The notes: generated by a model not told the origin, from the letters alone. Counted from the stretch's first letter, positions 25,819 through 34,489 are shown. The stretch: 64,000 nt of DNA from Halalkalibacter oceani (GCF_040544555.1 NZ_JBEPKD010000022.1:1-64000); one strand, 5' to 3'. A program made the numbers and translations.

Positions 25819-25926
25819 AAAACGCTTCAGTAACGATTGTCAAATATCGAATGAAGTCGAAAATCGAAGTAAAACGTAGAATTCATTAGGAAATGTGAAA
25901 AAAACAAATAAATTCAAATAATTAGA

Positions 25927-25951
25927 AGGAAATTACATGCCACTGTCGAAT
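25927..25951 (+). promoter_or_regulatory. Sigma-H promoter of spo0A overlapping a Spo0A box
   Basis: AGGAAAT (25927-25933), then 14 bases, then GAAT (25948-25951) matches the sigma-H pattern, with the spacing I recall for spoVG. The perfect Spo0A box TGTCGAA (25944-25950) overlaps the -10, fitting autoregulation at the sporulation switch. Confidence 0.7.
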
Positions 25952-25995
25952 TCGTACACTATGCCATATCATAGGGAAACAAGGAGGACTTTTTT

Positions 25996-26802
25996 GTGCA
26001 AAAAGTAAATGTTTGTATAGCGGACGATAATCGGGAGTTAGTAAATTTATTGAATGAATACATTTCGGCTCAAAATGACATGCAAGTCATTGGAACAGCA
26101 TTTAACGGGCAGGAATGCCTGAGCTTAATTGAGGAGAAAGAGCCTGATGTCTTAATTTTGGATATTATTATGCCTCATTTAGACGGTTTGGCCGTTTTAG
26201 AAAGAATGGGACAAATGAAAATGAGCAAAAAACCGAATATTATTATGCTGACGGCATTTGGTCAGGAGGATGTCACAAAGCGGGCTGTTGACCTGGGGGC
26301 TTCCTACTATGTATTAAAGCCGTTTGATATGGAAGTGCTGATTACGAATATTCGTGACATAAGCGGGCAAAAACGGAGCTTTATCCAAAATCAGCATTCC
26401 TCACCTTCCGTCCACGCACAGGTATCAACGGATAACCGCGGCGGTTCCTTTAATTTGGATGCCAGCATTACGAGCATTATTCATGAAATCGGCGTTCCGG
26501 CGCACATTAAAGGGTATATGTATTTACGCGAAGCCATTACGATGGTGTATAACAATATTGAATTGCTTGGCTCCATTACAAAAATTCTTTATCCGGATAT
26601 TGCGAAGAAATTCAACACTACTGCGAGTCGGGTGGAAAGGGCTATTCGGCATGCGATCGAAGTCGCATGGAGCCGTGGAAATATTGACTCGATTTCCAGC
26701 CTATTCGGCTACACGGTAAGCCATTCAAAAGCCAAACCGACAAACAGCGAATTCATTGCGATGGTGGCTGACAAGCTGCGGATTGAACATAAAGTGTCTT
26801 AA
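25996..26802 (+). CDS. spo0A: Stage 0 sporulation response regulator Spo0A
   Basis: 268 residues. Receiver domain (1-120) with the acidic pocket Asp10/Asp11, phosphoacceptor Asp56 in LILDIIMPHLDG, and the Lys of VLKPFD. The C-terminal Spo0A DNA-binding domain (about 150-268) contains the recognition helix region FNTTASRVERAIRHAIEVAW. Master regulator of entry into sporulation. GTG 25996 follows AGGAGGA. It has its own regulatory region and terminator. Confidence 0.97.
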   Translation: MQKVNVCIADDNRELVNLLNEYISAQNDMQVIGTAFNGQECLSLIEEKEPDVLILDIIMPHLDGLAVLERMGQMKMSKKPNIIMLTAFGQEDVTKRAVDLGASYYVLKPFDMEVLITNIRDISGQKRSFIQNQHSSPSVHAQVSTDNRGGSFNLDASITSIIHEIGVPAHIKGYMYLREAITMVYNNIELLGSITKILYPDIAKKFNTTASRVERAIRHAIEVAWSRGNIDSISSLFGYTVSHSKAKPTNSEFIAMVADKLRIEHKVS

Positions 26803-26814
26803 CAGTAATCGATT

Positions 26815-26862
26815 AGCATCTTCTATTTTAAGGGGACTCTCTATAAATAGGAGGTGCTTTTT
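26815..26862 (+). terminator. Rho-independent terminator after spo0A
   Basis: AGCATCTTCTATTT (26815-26828) pairs with AAATAGGAGGTGCT (26845-26858) with G-U pairs, followed by TTTT. Confidence 0.75.
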
Positions 26863-27071
26863 GTGTTGGTTAGAGAGAGGGATTTGCAATTGGATAATTT
26901 TATGGTGTATTGCGACCCATCTACACATAGTAGGGGGAGGTTTTGTTTATCTAAGCAATTTTGCTATTTTTTAGCGCAGCCTCAAATAGCAATAAATTTG
27001 CAAGATAACTTTCTCTGTTGAAACAGTTACTTAGGCAATGAGAAGGAAAAAATTTGCTGAGGAGGTTGTTT

Positions 27072-27336
27072 TTTTTACCTTTTTCCCAGCCGCTCTAAGC
27101 AATGAGTGGAACCGCCACGATTTTTTTAAGCCCGTTGTGAGGAAGCTGCTGAAAAAGTGAAAATCGTACTTTTTCAGCAGCTTTTTCGTAGTAAGGCGCG
27201 CAACGCGCGGAGCCATTACTCTTCTTCGAGTTACGGAAAAAGAGGTTTTTCAGTGGCCTCGTTGTGAGTGGGTTTCTCACAACGGGCTTGTGGCGTGTGA
27301 AGCCATTGCCAGTAGGTCCAAAGCTAGTTTTGTCTC
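27072..27336 (-). repeat. Outer intergenic repeat, copy A
   Basis: Most of the gene-free stretch 26863-27393 is a repeat that recurs in inverted orientation at 43145-43476. On the minus strand both copies share a conserved arm beginning GAGACAAAACTAGCTTTGG, the palindromic unit AAGCCCGTTGTGAG/CTCACAACGGGCTT, and a trailing arm with GCTCATTGCTTAGAG. A small transposable element (27142-27260) has split the palindrome. I see no gene here. Confidence 0.8.
27142..27260 (-). mobile_element. Small non-autonomous element (MITE-like), copy A, 119 bp
   Basis: Ends are GAAGCTGCTGAAAA and, inverted, GAGGCCACTGAAAA (11 of 14 identical), and it is flanked by a perfect 8-bp direct repeat GTTGTGAG (27134-27141 and 27261-27268). 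It has no coding capacity. Compared with the 174-175 bp copies at 43221 and 60622, about 55 internal bases are missing. One end contains a 14-bp stem (27144-27157 with 27169-27182) followed by T, so it can also act as a terminator; it lies downstream of the minus-strand dctP. Confidence 0.8.
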
Positions 27337-27393
27337 AAAACAGCATAACGCGGAAACAGCTCACATTTTTTTTACGCCCTTAGAGAAATGAGG

Positions 27394-28416
27394 CTATTGC
27401 GCGGAACGAATCTCTTCAATAAGTTCATCGCCGTGGCTCTTGATAAATTCATCATAGGCGTCGACAGCAATTTCTGCAAAGGCTTCCACATTCGGATTTT
27501 CTTCAACGGTGACTCCGTTCTCTTTCAGTAATTCTATACTGACAGCTTCTTCCTCATCATTTAAATGGCGCTGAAACTCCTTTGCTTCTTCGGCTGCTCT
27601 CATCATGCCTTCTCTCTGGCTTTCGTCTAATTTTTCCCATGTTTGCTCACTGATCGCTAACGTCATTGGTGTGTAGACATGAGCCGTTAAACTGATATAG
27701 TCTAACACTTCGTATAAATTGGCACTTGTAATGTCACTGAAAGGGTTTTCTGTTCCGTCTACGACGCCTTGCTGTAATGCTGTATATAATTCACTGAAGT
27801 CCATCGGTGTCGGCTGGGCACCTAGCAGTTCCCATGTTTTAACTTGGACGGGAGCAGGCAAAGTGCGTAATACGATTCCTTCAAGGTCGCTCGGCTCTTT
27901 TACCGGACGGACGCTGTTGGCTAAATGTCTGAATCCGATCTCCCAGAAATACATCGGTTTAAGGCCCGTTCCTTCAAACATGGCGATCAATTTCTCACCG
28001 ACGGGTCCATCAACGGAGGCCCTGGCTGCTTCATAGGAATCAAACAAAAACGGAAGCTCAAACACCTGAAGCTCAGGAACAATGCCGGAAAAATAGCTGT
28101 TACCAGTCACGACGATGTCTACCGTTCCTTGAGCGACATTGCTGACTAATGTTGTCGGATCTCCCAGCTGATTATCATAAAATACATCGACCTCGACAGT
28201 ACCGTTCGTATATTCAGCGATTTTCTCGGCCATCAGATCCATCGCCTGACTGGCCGGGTTAGAGGCAGGCAACCCTGAAGACGCAGATAGAGTAATGCTT
28301 TCACCGTTACCTGAAGCTGCTTCCTCTTCCGTTGAAGCGCTTTCGGAATCTCCACAGGCGACAAGCAGCATCATGAGCAGTAGGACCAAAGTAAATGGTT
28401 TAACGGAACAGTTCAT
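27394..28416 (-). CDS. TRAP transporter substrate-binding lipoprotein (DctP family)
   Basis: 340 residues. A lipoprotein signal with lipobox LVAC near residue 20, an acidic Ser/Glu linker, then the DctP fold with signature segments FELPFLFDSYEAARA and GAQPTPMDFSELYTALQQGVVDGTENP. It binds an organic acid outside the cell and feeds the DctQM membrane proteins. ATG at 28416 is preferred: GGAGG lies 8 bases upstream, and a TTG at 28431 would include that site. Last of three minus-strand genes (dctQ-dctM-dctP); substrate unknown. Confidence 0.88.
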   Translation of the reverse strand: MNCSVKPFTLVLLLMMLLVACGDSESASTEEEAASGNGESITLSASSGLPASNPASQAMDLMAEKIAEYTNGTVEVDVFYDNQLGDPTTLVSNVAQGTVDIVVTGNSYFSGIVPELQVFELPFLFDSYEAARASVDGPVGEKLIAMFEGTGLKPMYFWEIGFRHLANSVRPVKEPSDLEGIVLRTLPAPVQVKTWELLGAQPTPMDFSELYTALQQGVVDGTENPFSDITSANLYEVLDYISLTAHVYTPMTLAISEQTWEKLDESQREGMMRAAEEAKEFQRHLNDEEEAVSIELLKENGVTVEENPNVEAFAEIAVDAYDEFIKSHGDELIEEIRSAQ

Positions 28417-28479
28417 CGACGATACCTCCAAATAAATTTAAATTCTCTCCCTCACCTTTCTTTGCCGAAGCAAACATCG

Positions 28480-29745
28480 TTAATTAAGTAAAACAAGTGA
28501 TAGCGCAGGGAACAATATAATCAGGATCAGTGAAATGATAGCAGCAAGGAAAAACAAGCCAATTTCAGGAATGATTTTATGAATCGGACGATTGGCAACC
28601 CCTGAAACGACAAACAAATTCAGTCCGATTGGCGGAGTGATTAAGCCGATACACATGCTGGCCAAAACGATCACACCGAAGTGAACAGGGTCGACGCCAA
28701 ACTCAAGCGCGACCGGAGCCAAGATTGGTCCCATGATCAACACCGCCGGAGCAGAATCTAAAAAGCAACCGACTAGTAGTAAAAGAATGGCCGCGGTAAA
28801 TAAGAAGACCATTTGGTTAGAGCTGATTCCCGTAAAAAATTCAGCAAGCAGCTGCGGCAAGCCTTCTCTCGTAATCACCCAGCTAAAGGCGGCAGAAGTA
28901 GCGACAATCGCCATCACACCCGCCGCGAGCAAACCGGACTTATAGAGGACGTTAGGAATTTCAGAAATGGAAAAGCCCTTATAAATGAACAGCCCGACAA
29001 GCAGACTATAAAGACAGCCGACGGCGGCGGCTTCAGTCGGAGTGAAGATGCCGCTGTAAATGCCTCCGATCATGATAAACGGCATTAGCAACGCCCAGAT
29101 CGCTTCTAAAAATGTTTTCCATAACCTGCTGAAGCTAAAGGTAATATCGCTTTTATAGCCTCTTTTTACAGAAATAATAATCGTGAGAATCATAAAACAT
29201 AAAACCATGATCAGGCCGGGAATCAGCCCCGCCAAAAGTAAATCTCCAACAGACACCCCTACACTCACAGCGTATAAGACGGCCAGAATACTTGGTGGAA
29301 TTAACGGCCCCACAATAGCTGATGAAGCCTGGAGCGCACTGGAAAAATCGCGGTCATAGCCCGAACGAACCATCGCCGGGATTAAAATGCTTCCCAAGGC
29401 GGCCGCGGTAGCAACACCTGATCCGGACATACTTGCAAAAAGCATGCTGGAAACGATCATCACAAGAGCAAGTCCACCAGGGAAAAAACCTACAGCAGCA
29501 TTAGCAAAATTAATAATCTTATTGGAAATACCACCTGCTTCCATCAAGCCACCGGCAATAATAAAGAAAGGGATAGCCAACAGGGCATACGTATTGACCG
29601 TACTGATCATTTGTTGGGAAATCACAATTACCGAAATGTCCATAAATAGGACCATATAAACTAAAGAGGAAAGCCCTAAAGCAATGACGACAGGGACTCG
29701 CAGGACTAAAAAAAGAAGGAAAAAAACAAGTATCATTAAGGCCAT
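28480..29745 (-). CDS. TRAP transporter large permease (DctM family)
   Basis: 421 residues, about 12-13 transmembrane helices, with DctM signatures MSGSGVATAAALGSILIPAMV, GPLIPPSILAVLYAV and PPIGLNLFVVSGVA. It is the ion-coupled transport subunit. ATG at 29745 follows GAGGGAGAT on the minus strand. It lies 13 bases behind dctQ; a 63-base gap separates it from dctP. Confidence 0.92.
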   Translation of the reverse strand: MALMILVFFLLFLVLRVPVVIALGLSSLVYMVLFMDISVIVISQQMISTVNTYALLAIPFFIIAGGLMEAGGISNKIINFANAAVGFFPGGLALVMIVSSMLFASMSGSGVATAAALGSILIPAMVRSGYDRDFSSALQASSAIVGPLIPPSILAVLYAVSVGVSVGDLLLAGLIPGLIMVLCFMILTIIISVKRGYKSDITFSFSRLWKTFLEAIWALLMPFIMIGGIYSGIFTPTEAAAVGCLYSLLVGLFIYKGFSISEIPNVLYKSGLLAAGVMAIVATSAAFSWVITREGLPQLLAEFFTGISSNQMVFLFTAAILLLLVGCFLDSAPAVLIMGPILAPVALEFGVDPVHFGVIVLASMCIGLITPPIGLNLFVVSGVANRPIHKIIPEIGLFFLAAIISLILIILFPALSLVLLN

Positions 29746-29758
29746 AAAATATCTCCCT

Positions 29759-30241
29759 CTAATCGTAAGATGTAAATACACGTCTGAGCGCTGCTAAGAT
29801 TTTAAAGATGGCAAAAACGGCCCATAAACAACCGCCAATCAGAAGTCCTGCTGTCATGATCCAAACAGGGATTTCCATAGCTGCTGATATTTCGCCTGTG
29901 CTCATTTGTCCACGCATAATGATAAAACTTTGATAAGAAATCATAACGATAAATAGAAAAGTTAACAGGTGTCGCAATAAATCAAGAAGTAACGCAAATT
30001 TTCCTTTAGCAAAATCAGTCACTAACGTTAAATCGACCAACTGATCTTTCTTGTAAACGATAGCCGCCCCAATGAATACAATCCAAACAAACATATATCT
30101 CAGCAATTCATCGCTCCAAGGAAGGGATTGTTTCAAGATATATCTGTTGAAAACCGCATAATTGGCAAGAAGAACAGTAAACAAAATCGTTAACCCAAAA
30201 ACATAGCTTTGTGCTTTTTTCAAAAAAGGAATGGTACTCAA
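29759..30241 (-). CDS. TRAP transporter small permease (DctQ family)
   Basis: 160 residues, four transmembrane helices, with the DctQ pattern SLPWSDELLRYMFVWIVFIGAA. It bridges the binding protein and the large permease. TTG start at 30241 after AGGTAGGTGAT on the minus strand. Divergent from the cyclase gene, about 225 bases away, which suggests joint control of uptake and metabolism. Confidence 0.88.
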   Translation of the reverse strand: MSTIPFLKKAQSYVFGLTILFTVLLANYAVFNRYILKQSLPWSDELLRYMFVWIVFIGAAIVYKKDQLVDLTLVTDFAKGKFALLLDLLRHLLTFLFIVMISYQSFIIMRGQMSTGEISAAMEIPVWIMTAGLLIGGCLWAVFAIFKILAALRRVFTSYD

Positions 30242-30360
30242 AATAAATCACCTACCTTTCATTCTGGAACTTTAAAATCGAAGATGCGATGACACCCCAG
30301 ACAGTATAAATCTATAATTATCCATTAAAAAATAGAACAATCTAAATAATTTGAATATTA

Positions 30361-30389
30361 TTGACGGCTTAGTTGAATAATCTTACAAT
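30361..30389 (+). promoter_or_regulatory. Sigma-A promoter for the cyclase gene
   Basis: TTGACG (30361-30366), a 17-bp spacer and TACAAT (30384-30389), each one mismatch from consensus. It is in the spacer divergent from the TRAP genes. Confidence 0.7.
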
Positions 30390-30466
30390 AGTGAAGGTTG
30401 TTGTGTATGTTTAGTGATTTTCCTTTTTCTGAACGAGAAAAGAGAAACCATTACAGGAGGTTATCC

Positions 30467-31123
30467 ATGAAAATGATTGATGTCTCTATGACAGCCCGCG
30501 ATCACTGGCGTTGGAAAGTGACCCATGATATTACAAGTGACTTCGGGGAAGACTCTGATTTTCGCTCATCCCGTGTGCAGCTCAGCGCTCATGCCTTTAC
30601 TCATGTAGATACACCGCTGCACTGCAAGCCAGGTGAGAACACGATGGAGGAAATGGCTGCCGATGCCTACAGCGGGGAAGCGGTAGTGGTAGATCTGTCC
30701 TCGAAAAAAGCTGACGAAGCCATTACGGTTGAAGATCTTCAAAATGCCGGTATCAAAGATCATGAAAAAATTATCATTTTAAAAACATGCTGGGATAAAA
30801 CGTATGGGTATGAGACGCGTGAATTCTGGTCAAAGGCTCCTTATGTGACGATGGAAGCGGCTCAGTGGCTGCTTGAGAAAAAGCCGGAAGCTGTGGCGTT
30901 TGATTTTCCGCAGGACTATCCACTGAAGCTGATAGACAGTAAAAACCCTTTTCAAGTGAAAGATATGCCGACGCATGAGCTGCTTTTAAAGAACGGCATC
31001 CTCTTAATTGAGTATTTGTGCAATCTTTCACAAGTGACGAAGGAACGTGTTCAGTTTATCTGCTTGCCGTTAAAGCTTGAAGGGTTTGAAGGGGCGCCGG
31101 CCCGGGCGGTCGTGATTGAGTAG
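30467..31123 (+). CDS. Cyclase family protein (kynurenine formamidase-like hydrolase)
   Basis: 218 residues. A metal-dependent hydrolase of the cyclase/KynB family; the metal-binding segment HAFTHVDTPLHCKPG matches the family HxxTHxDxPxH pattern, and DFPQDYP follows in the C-terminal half. KynB enzymes open formylkynurenine, while other members act on lactones, cyclic amides or mandelic-type acids, so the substrate is not assigned. ATG 30467 follows AGGAGG at 30455-30460. Paired divergently with a TRAP transporter, likely a small accessory uptake-and-hydrolysis unit. A repeat-type hairpin follows the stop. Confidence 0.8.
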   Translation: MKMIDVSMTARDHWRWKVTHDITSDFGEDSDFRSSRVQLSAHAFTHVDTPLHCKPGENTMEEMAADAYSGEAVVVDLSSKKADEAITVEDLQNAGIKDHEKIIILKTCWDKTYGYETREFWSKAPYVTMEAAQWLLEKKPEAVAFDFPQDYPLKLIDSKNPFQVKDMPTHELLLKNGILLIEYLCNLSQVTKERVQFICLPLKLEGFEGAPARAVVIE

Positions 31124-31125
31124 AA

Positions 31126-31160
31126 AAGCCCGTTGCGAGTGAATGTCTCACAACGGGCTT
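31126..31160. repeat. Uninterrupted copy of the outer-repeat palindrome
   Basis: AAGCCCGTTGCGAG (31126-31139), a 7-base loop and CTCACAACGGGCTT (31147-31160), followed by GTGGCG as in copy A at 27072-27336. This is the palindrome without the transposable element that splits the copies at 27.1 and 43.2 kb. It lies right behind the cyclase stop and may serve as its transcription end, though no T-run follows. Confidence 0.7.
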
Positions 31161-31341
31161 GTGGCGCAGGAAGGAAACTATTCAACGCGCCCGCCTGCCG
31201 AAAGCGTGCCTCCCATCCCGGTAGCGAGGTCGAAGAGCCAAACCCTGGAGATCCTTGGGCAACAAGGGTCTTTTTCTTTGAAGCTAATAATTCTGCTGAA
31301 ACTGCTTATATTATGAACAAACGATGTAAAGAGGGATCACG

Positions 31342-32466
31342 ATGGCAGAAATCATTAAAGGGCCGATTTATGAGCATGAAAAAACAAAAGAATTGCTCCA
31401 CTATGTTCCACAGCAGACGATCGTTTTTTTATGGCATGAGGATTTAGATGGCGTCGCCGCCGACAGCCTGGTGAAAGCGAACGTAAAAGCGGTTATTAAC
31501 GGCAAGCCGTCGATGAGTGGAAAGTACCGTCAAAAGCATGTGATGACCTTGCTTGCAGCCGGGATCGCTGTATATGATGTGCTGCAGCAGGAAAAAAGAG
31601 CGCTCCCGTTCAATGGAGAAGCGGCGGCGATTATCGGTGATGAGTTGTTTATATCCGTCAATACCCGCCCTGTTTTGGCGGCAAAGCTGCTACGGTACAA
31701 TGAGCGAATGCTGCAGGAAAAGCTGCGCCAGGCTGAACGACATTTTTCCACCGCTTTTGCCGGGTTTGTGGAAAATACCCTTCACTATGCAGAGAGAGAG
31801 AGCGGCTGGTTCCAATCGGCATTTCACTTGCCGCCCGTTCTTCAATCCATTAAGGAGAAGCCTGTTTTCATCGTCGCCCGCAATACGAATTATGAGAAGG
31901 ATATTCGTGTCGTTCGCTCAAAGCTGCTTAAGAAATCGGCGGTCATTATGGCTGTCGACGGGGCAGCGGATGGTCTGCTGCGACAAGGAATATGTCCGCA
32001 TTTCATCATCGGCGATATGGATTCAGTAAGCGGTGAGGCATTAACATGTGGGGCGACTCTGCTCTGTCATCAGCATCCTGACGGCCATTCGCCCGGAAAA
32101 TCCCGACTCGAGGCATTAGGATTAACAGCCGAGACAATCTGCTTTGTCGGTACAAGTGAAGATGTGGCGATTTCAGCCGCATTCTGGGCCGGAGCAGATC
32201 ATATGTATTTGATCGGCTGTCGAATCGGAATGATCGAATTTCTGGAAAAAGGACGGGCCGGGATGGGGGCAACCTGGCTGGCGCGCATTCAAGCCGGAGA
32301 AAAAATTACAGACTTAAAAGGCATTCATACTCTTTACGGCAAAGCGGAGGGCGTATTTCCGAATTTGTTGCAGGCAAAGCTGCAGACTTATAGCAGAAGC
32401 TTGTATCAATTAATTCAGGAACGGTTTAACGAATGGAAAAAGAAGGAGGCTCTTCATCATGATTAA
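31342..32466 (+). CDS. steA: SteA-like protein (putative cytokinetic ring protein family)
   Basis: 374 residues. The middle part (about 180-300) resembles the thiamine pyrophosphokinase fold, with VIMAVDGAADGLL and FIIGDMDSVSGEAL. A C-terminal hydrophobic/helical segment (about 285-320; GRAGMGATWLARIQAGEKI) follows. SteA proteins act with SteB at the division site in Corynebacterium; the role in bacilli is unknown. ATG 31342 follows AAAGAGGGATCACG. Its stop overlaps the glycosyltransferase start, suggesting one operon with the next two genes. Confidence 0.7.
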   Translation: MAEIIKGPIYEHEKTKELLHYVPQQTIVFLWHEDLDGVAADSLVKANVKAVINGKPSMSGKYRQKHVMTLLAAGIAVYDVLQQEKRALPFNGEAAAIIGDELFISVNTRPVLAAKLLRYNERMLQEKLRQAERHFSTAFAGFVENTLHYAERESGWFQSAFHLPPVLQSIKEKPVFIVARNTNYEKDIRVVRSKLLKKSAVIMAVDGAADGLLRQGICPHFIIGDMDSVSGEALTCGATLLCHQHPDGHSPGKSRLEALGLTAETICFVGTSEDVAISAAFWAGADHMYLIGCRIGMIEFLEKGRAGMGATWLARIQAGEKITDLKGIHTLYGKAEGVFPNLLQAKLQTYSRSLYQLIQERFNEWKKKEALHHD

Positions 32467-33121
32467 ACAATCCTTTATCATTCCTGCCTATAATGAAGAG
32501 AGCTACCTTGAAAAGACGCTTCTTGCCATTCAGCGTTTTACGGAACGAGCGGAAATCATAGTCATCGATGACGGCAGTCAGGACAACACAAAACTGATTG
32601 CCGAGCGCTATGCAGACAAGCTGATTACTTTTCCAGAAAACATGGGCAAAGGCTTTGCCCTTCAGGCAGGCTGGAAAGAGGCTAGAGGTGACATCATTAT
32701 TTGTCTTGATGCTGACCTTGGGGAAAGCGCCGAGGAAATCGGAGCGTTGATCGAGGCGCTGGAAAGGGAAGAGGCCGACCTCGTCATTTCAGTCATGAAA
32801 CCCGGGAAGAAGGCTGGCTTCGGACTGGTAAAACGTAGAGTTCAGGCGATGATTTACCGGAAAACGGGGGTGAAGCTTGCTTCTCCGCTTTCAGGCCAGC
32901 GGGTTTTTCGGAGGAAATGGCTCCCTGTTTTGCTGGAAAAGGACTATAAACGTTTTGGCGTGGAGGCGCAGATGACACTCGATTTGCTTCGCGCCGGGGC
33001 GACTTGCCAAGAGATGGTGACGCGGATGACGCACCGGGAAATGGGAAAAAATATCCGGGGATTTCTCCATCGGCTGAAGCAATGGCTTGAAATTGAACGA
33101 CAGCTGCGTGAGGCTCAGTAG
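32459..33121 (+). CDS. Family 2 glycosyltransferase
   Basis: 220 residues, GT-A fold. The N-terminus IIPAYNEESYLEKTL, the nucleotide-binding IDDGSQDNT and the metal-binding LDADLGES are typical of GT2 enzymes that transfer sugars to lipid carriers or other acceptors. No membrane anchor is seen at the C-terminus. It overlaps the steA-like gene by eight bases and is two bases from the next gene. Specific donor and acceptor unknown. Confidence 0.85.
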   Translation: MIKQSFIIPAYNEESYLEKTLLAIQRFTERAEIIVIDDGSQDNTKLIAERYADKLITFPENMGKGFALQAGWKEARGDIIICLDADLGESAEEIGALIEALEREEADLVISVMKPGKKAGFGLVKRRVQAMIYRKTGVKLASPLSGQRVFRRKWLPVLLEKDYKRFGVEAQMTLDLLRAGATCQEMVTRMTHREMGKNIRGFLHRLKQWLEIERQLREAQ

Positions 33122-33123
33122 CC

Positions 33124-33918
33124 ATGATTATTTTATTACTAACATTGCCGCTCATTGCTTATTTGAGCATGATTGCCTTTCAGTCGATGCAGCTCGCCGT
33201 GCGAAATTATCAATGTCAGCTTGTTCCTTACAGTCTCGGTGTCGTGATTTTTTACAGCTATTGCGTTCTCTATTCTTTTCCTCCTTTCCAGGATGAAGTG
33301 TTTTCGTTTCAAGCCTTTCTTTTTATTTTTAGTGTCTGGCTGCTTGGCTTTATTGATGATCGTCTTGGAACAAGCTATCCTAAAGGATTAAAAGGCCATC
33401 TCGTTTTTGCAAGGGAGCACCGCAAAGTAACGACAGGGCTGTTAAAAGCAGGAGGAACGATCATCGTCGCCCTGCTTTATCTCTGGTCAAAGCAGCCGAT
33501 GACCTTCATGCAAAATCTGCTGGCGTTTTTTTTACTGACCGGTCTTCCGCATGTGATGAACCTGTTTGACACAAGGCCATTGCGTGTCTGGAAAGTAGCG
33601 CTTTGTTTTACCGTTCTTTTATTTTACCTTCTTCCTTTACCTCCGCTGCTATTTGTCGTAACGGTGCTGGCGGTCTTCTATATTTCGTTTGTCCTTGAAG
33701 GGCATCGGAAAGTGATGCTTGGCGATAATGGGGCAACAGTTACCGGAGCGATTTTCGCTGTGATTTTGATTCATCATAGTGAAGTGTCCGTTCAGTCCGG
33801 CGTGCTGCTCTTTGTTTTCGTGATGATGATCCTTGCTGAGAAAATCTCACTCTCCGCCGTGATTGAGCGCTGGACAGTGCTCAAAAGACTCGACCAGCTT
33901 GGAGTTTCCAAAAAATAA
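33124..33918 (+). CDS. Divergent MraY/WecA-like membrane protein
   Basis: 264 residues, about 8 transmembrane segments. Two short motifs resemble the glycosyltransferase-4 (MraY/WecA) family: FIDDRLGTSYPKGLKGH after the third helix and VMLGDNGATVTGAI near residue 200, corresponding to the Asp-rich and GDxG Mg2+/substrate motifs. The protein is shorter than MraY (about 320 residues) and lacks other conserved loops, so enzyme activity is an inference. Co-encoded with the GT2 and SteA-like genes, it suggests a polyprenyl-phosphate-linked glycan step. Confidence 0.6.
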   Translation: MIILLLTLPLIAYLSMIAFQSMQLAVRNYQCQLVPYSLGVVIFYSYCVLYSFPPFQDEVFSFQAFLFIFSVWLLGFIDDRLGTSYPKGLKGHLVFAREHRKVTTGLLKAGGTIIVALLYLWSKQPMTFMQNLLAFFLLTGLPHVMNLFDTRPLRVWKVALCFTVLLFYLLPLPPLLFVVTVLAVFYISFVLEGHRKVMLGDNGATVTGAIFAVILIHHSEVSVQSGVLLFVFVMMILAEKISLSAVIERWTVLKRLDQLGVSKK

Positions 33919-33962
33919 AAGGGGTTGGGCAAAAGGCTATTAATCCTTTTGCCCAACCCCTT
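33919..33962. terminator. Bidirectional terminator between the glycan genes and yqzF
   Basis: A perfect 18-bp stem (33919-33936 with 33945-33962) with an 8-base loop. The T-run is on the minus-strand side (TTTTATTTTTT), so it mainly serves yqzF; it can block read-through both ways. Confidence 0.85.
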
Positions 33963-33993
33963 GTCGAGGGTAAAGCGATGGCTGTGTAAGCAG

Positions 33994-34236
33994 CTACTTG
34001 TTTCTTTTTTGAAACCGGGGGGCGATTTTCCCGTTTTTTCGATCGCGATAAAAAATGAACCCGCCGATAAAGCTGAGCCCTGCAAGAAACAGGACAAATC
34101 CTGCGGCGAATTGCAGCGTTAAATTAGGGTAAGGAGAATTGCTGATTTGAAAAATCGTATCTCTCATTTGCTTAATGCCATAGCCGGCGACAATGATCGG
34201 AATGATCATAATCATCAATGCGATAAAACGTCCCAT
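33994..34236 (-). CDS. yqzF: DUF2627 family membrane protein YqzF
   Basis: 80 residues with two transmembrane helices (about 4-22 and 45-66) and a basic tail (YRDRKNGKIAPRFQKRNK). The pattern GIKQMRDTIF matches the DUF2627 family, found beside bkdR in Bacillus. The start at 34236 places AAGAGGA six bases upstream; further upstream in-frame codons lack a site. Function unknown. Confidence 0.75.
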   Translation of the reverse strand: MGRFIALMIMIIPIIVAGYGIKQMRDTIFQISNSPYPNLTLQFAAGFVLFLAGLSFIGGFIFYRDRKNGKIAPRFQKRNK

Positions 34237-34489
34237 CTTCATTCCTCTTTCATGTATGAATTCCATCTCAGTGTGCTTCGCTTGAACGAGATAACTCATA
34301 AAAATCAGGTGATAAAAATAAAATGTATGATCCGGAATTTTTCTTGTTTAGTATCAGTTTAGCGGATTTTTTTGCTGATGTACAATCTTAGGAGTTGCAT
34401 CTTTGTGACATTTGCGTAATAGTGAAGAGAGAGAAATTATTAGCAGCAATTAGGACCCGGTCTTAATTTTTTAGGAGGGGATTCTTTTC

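Noticed and set aside
26863..27393. Possible CRISPR-like or tandem repeat array
   Set aside because: The repeats are dispersed palindromes and one transposable element, without regular spacers; no cas genes occur in the window.
31133..31447. 104-codon frame before and into the steA-like gene
   Set aside because: It starts inside a repeat palindrome and overlaps the supported start of the steA-like gene in another frame; translation looks random.
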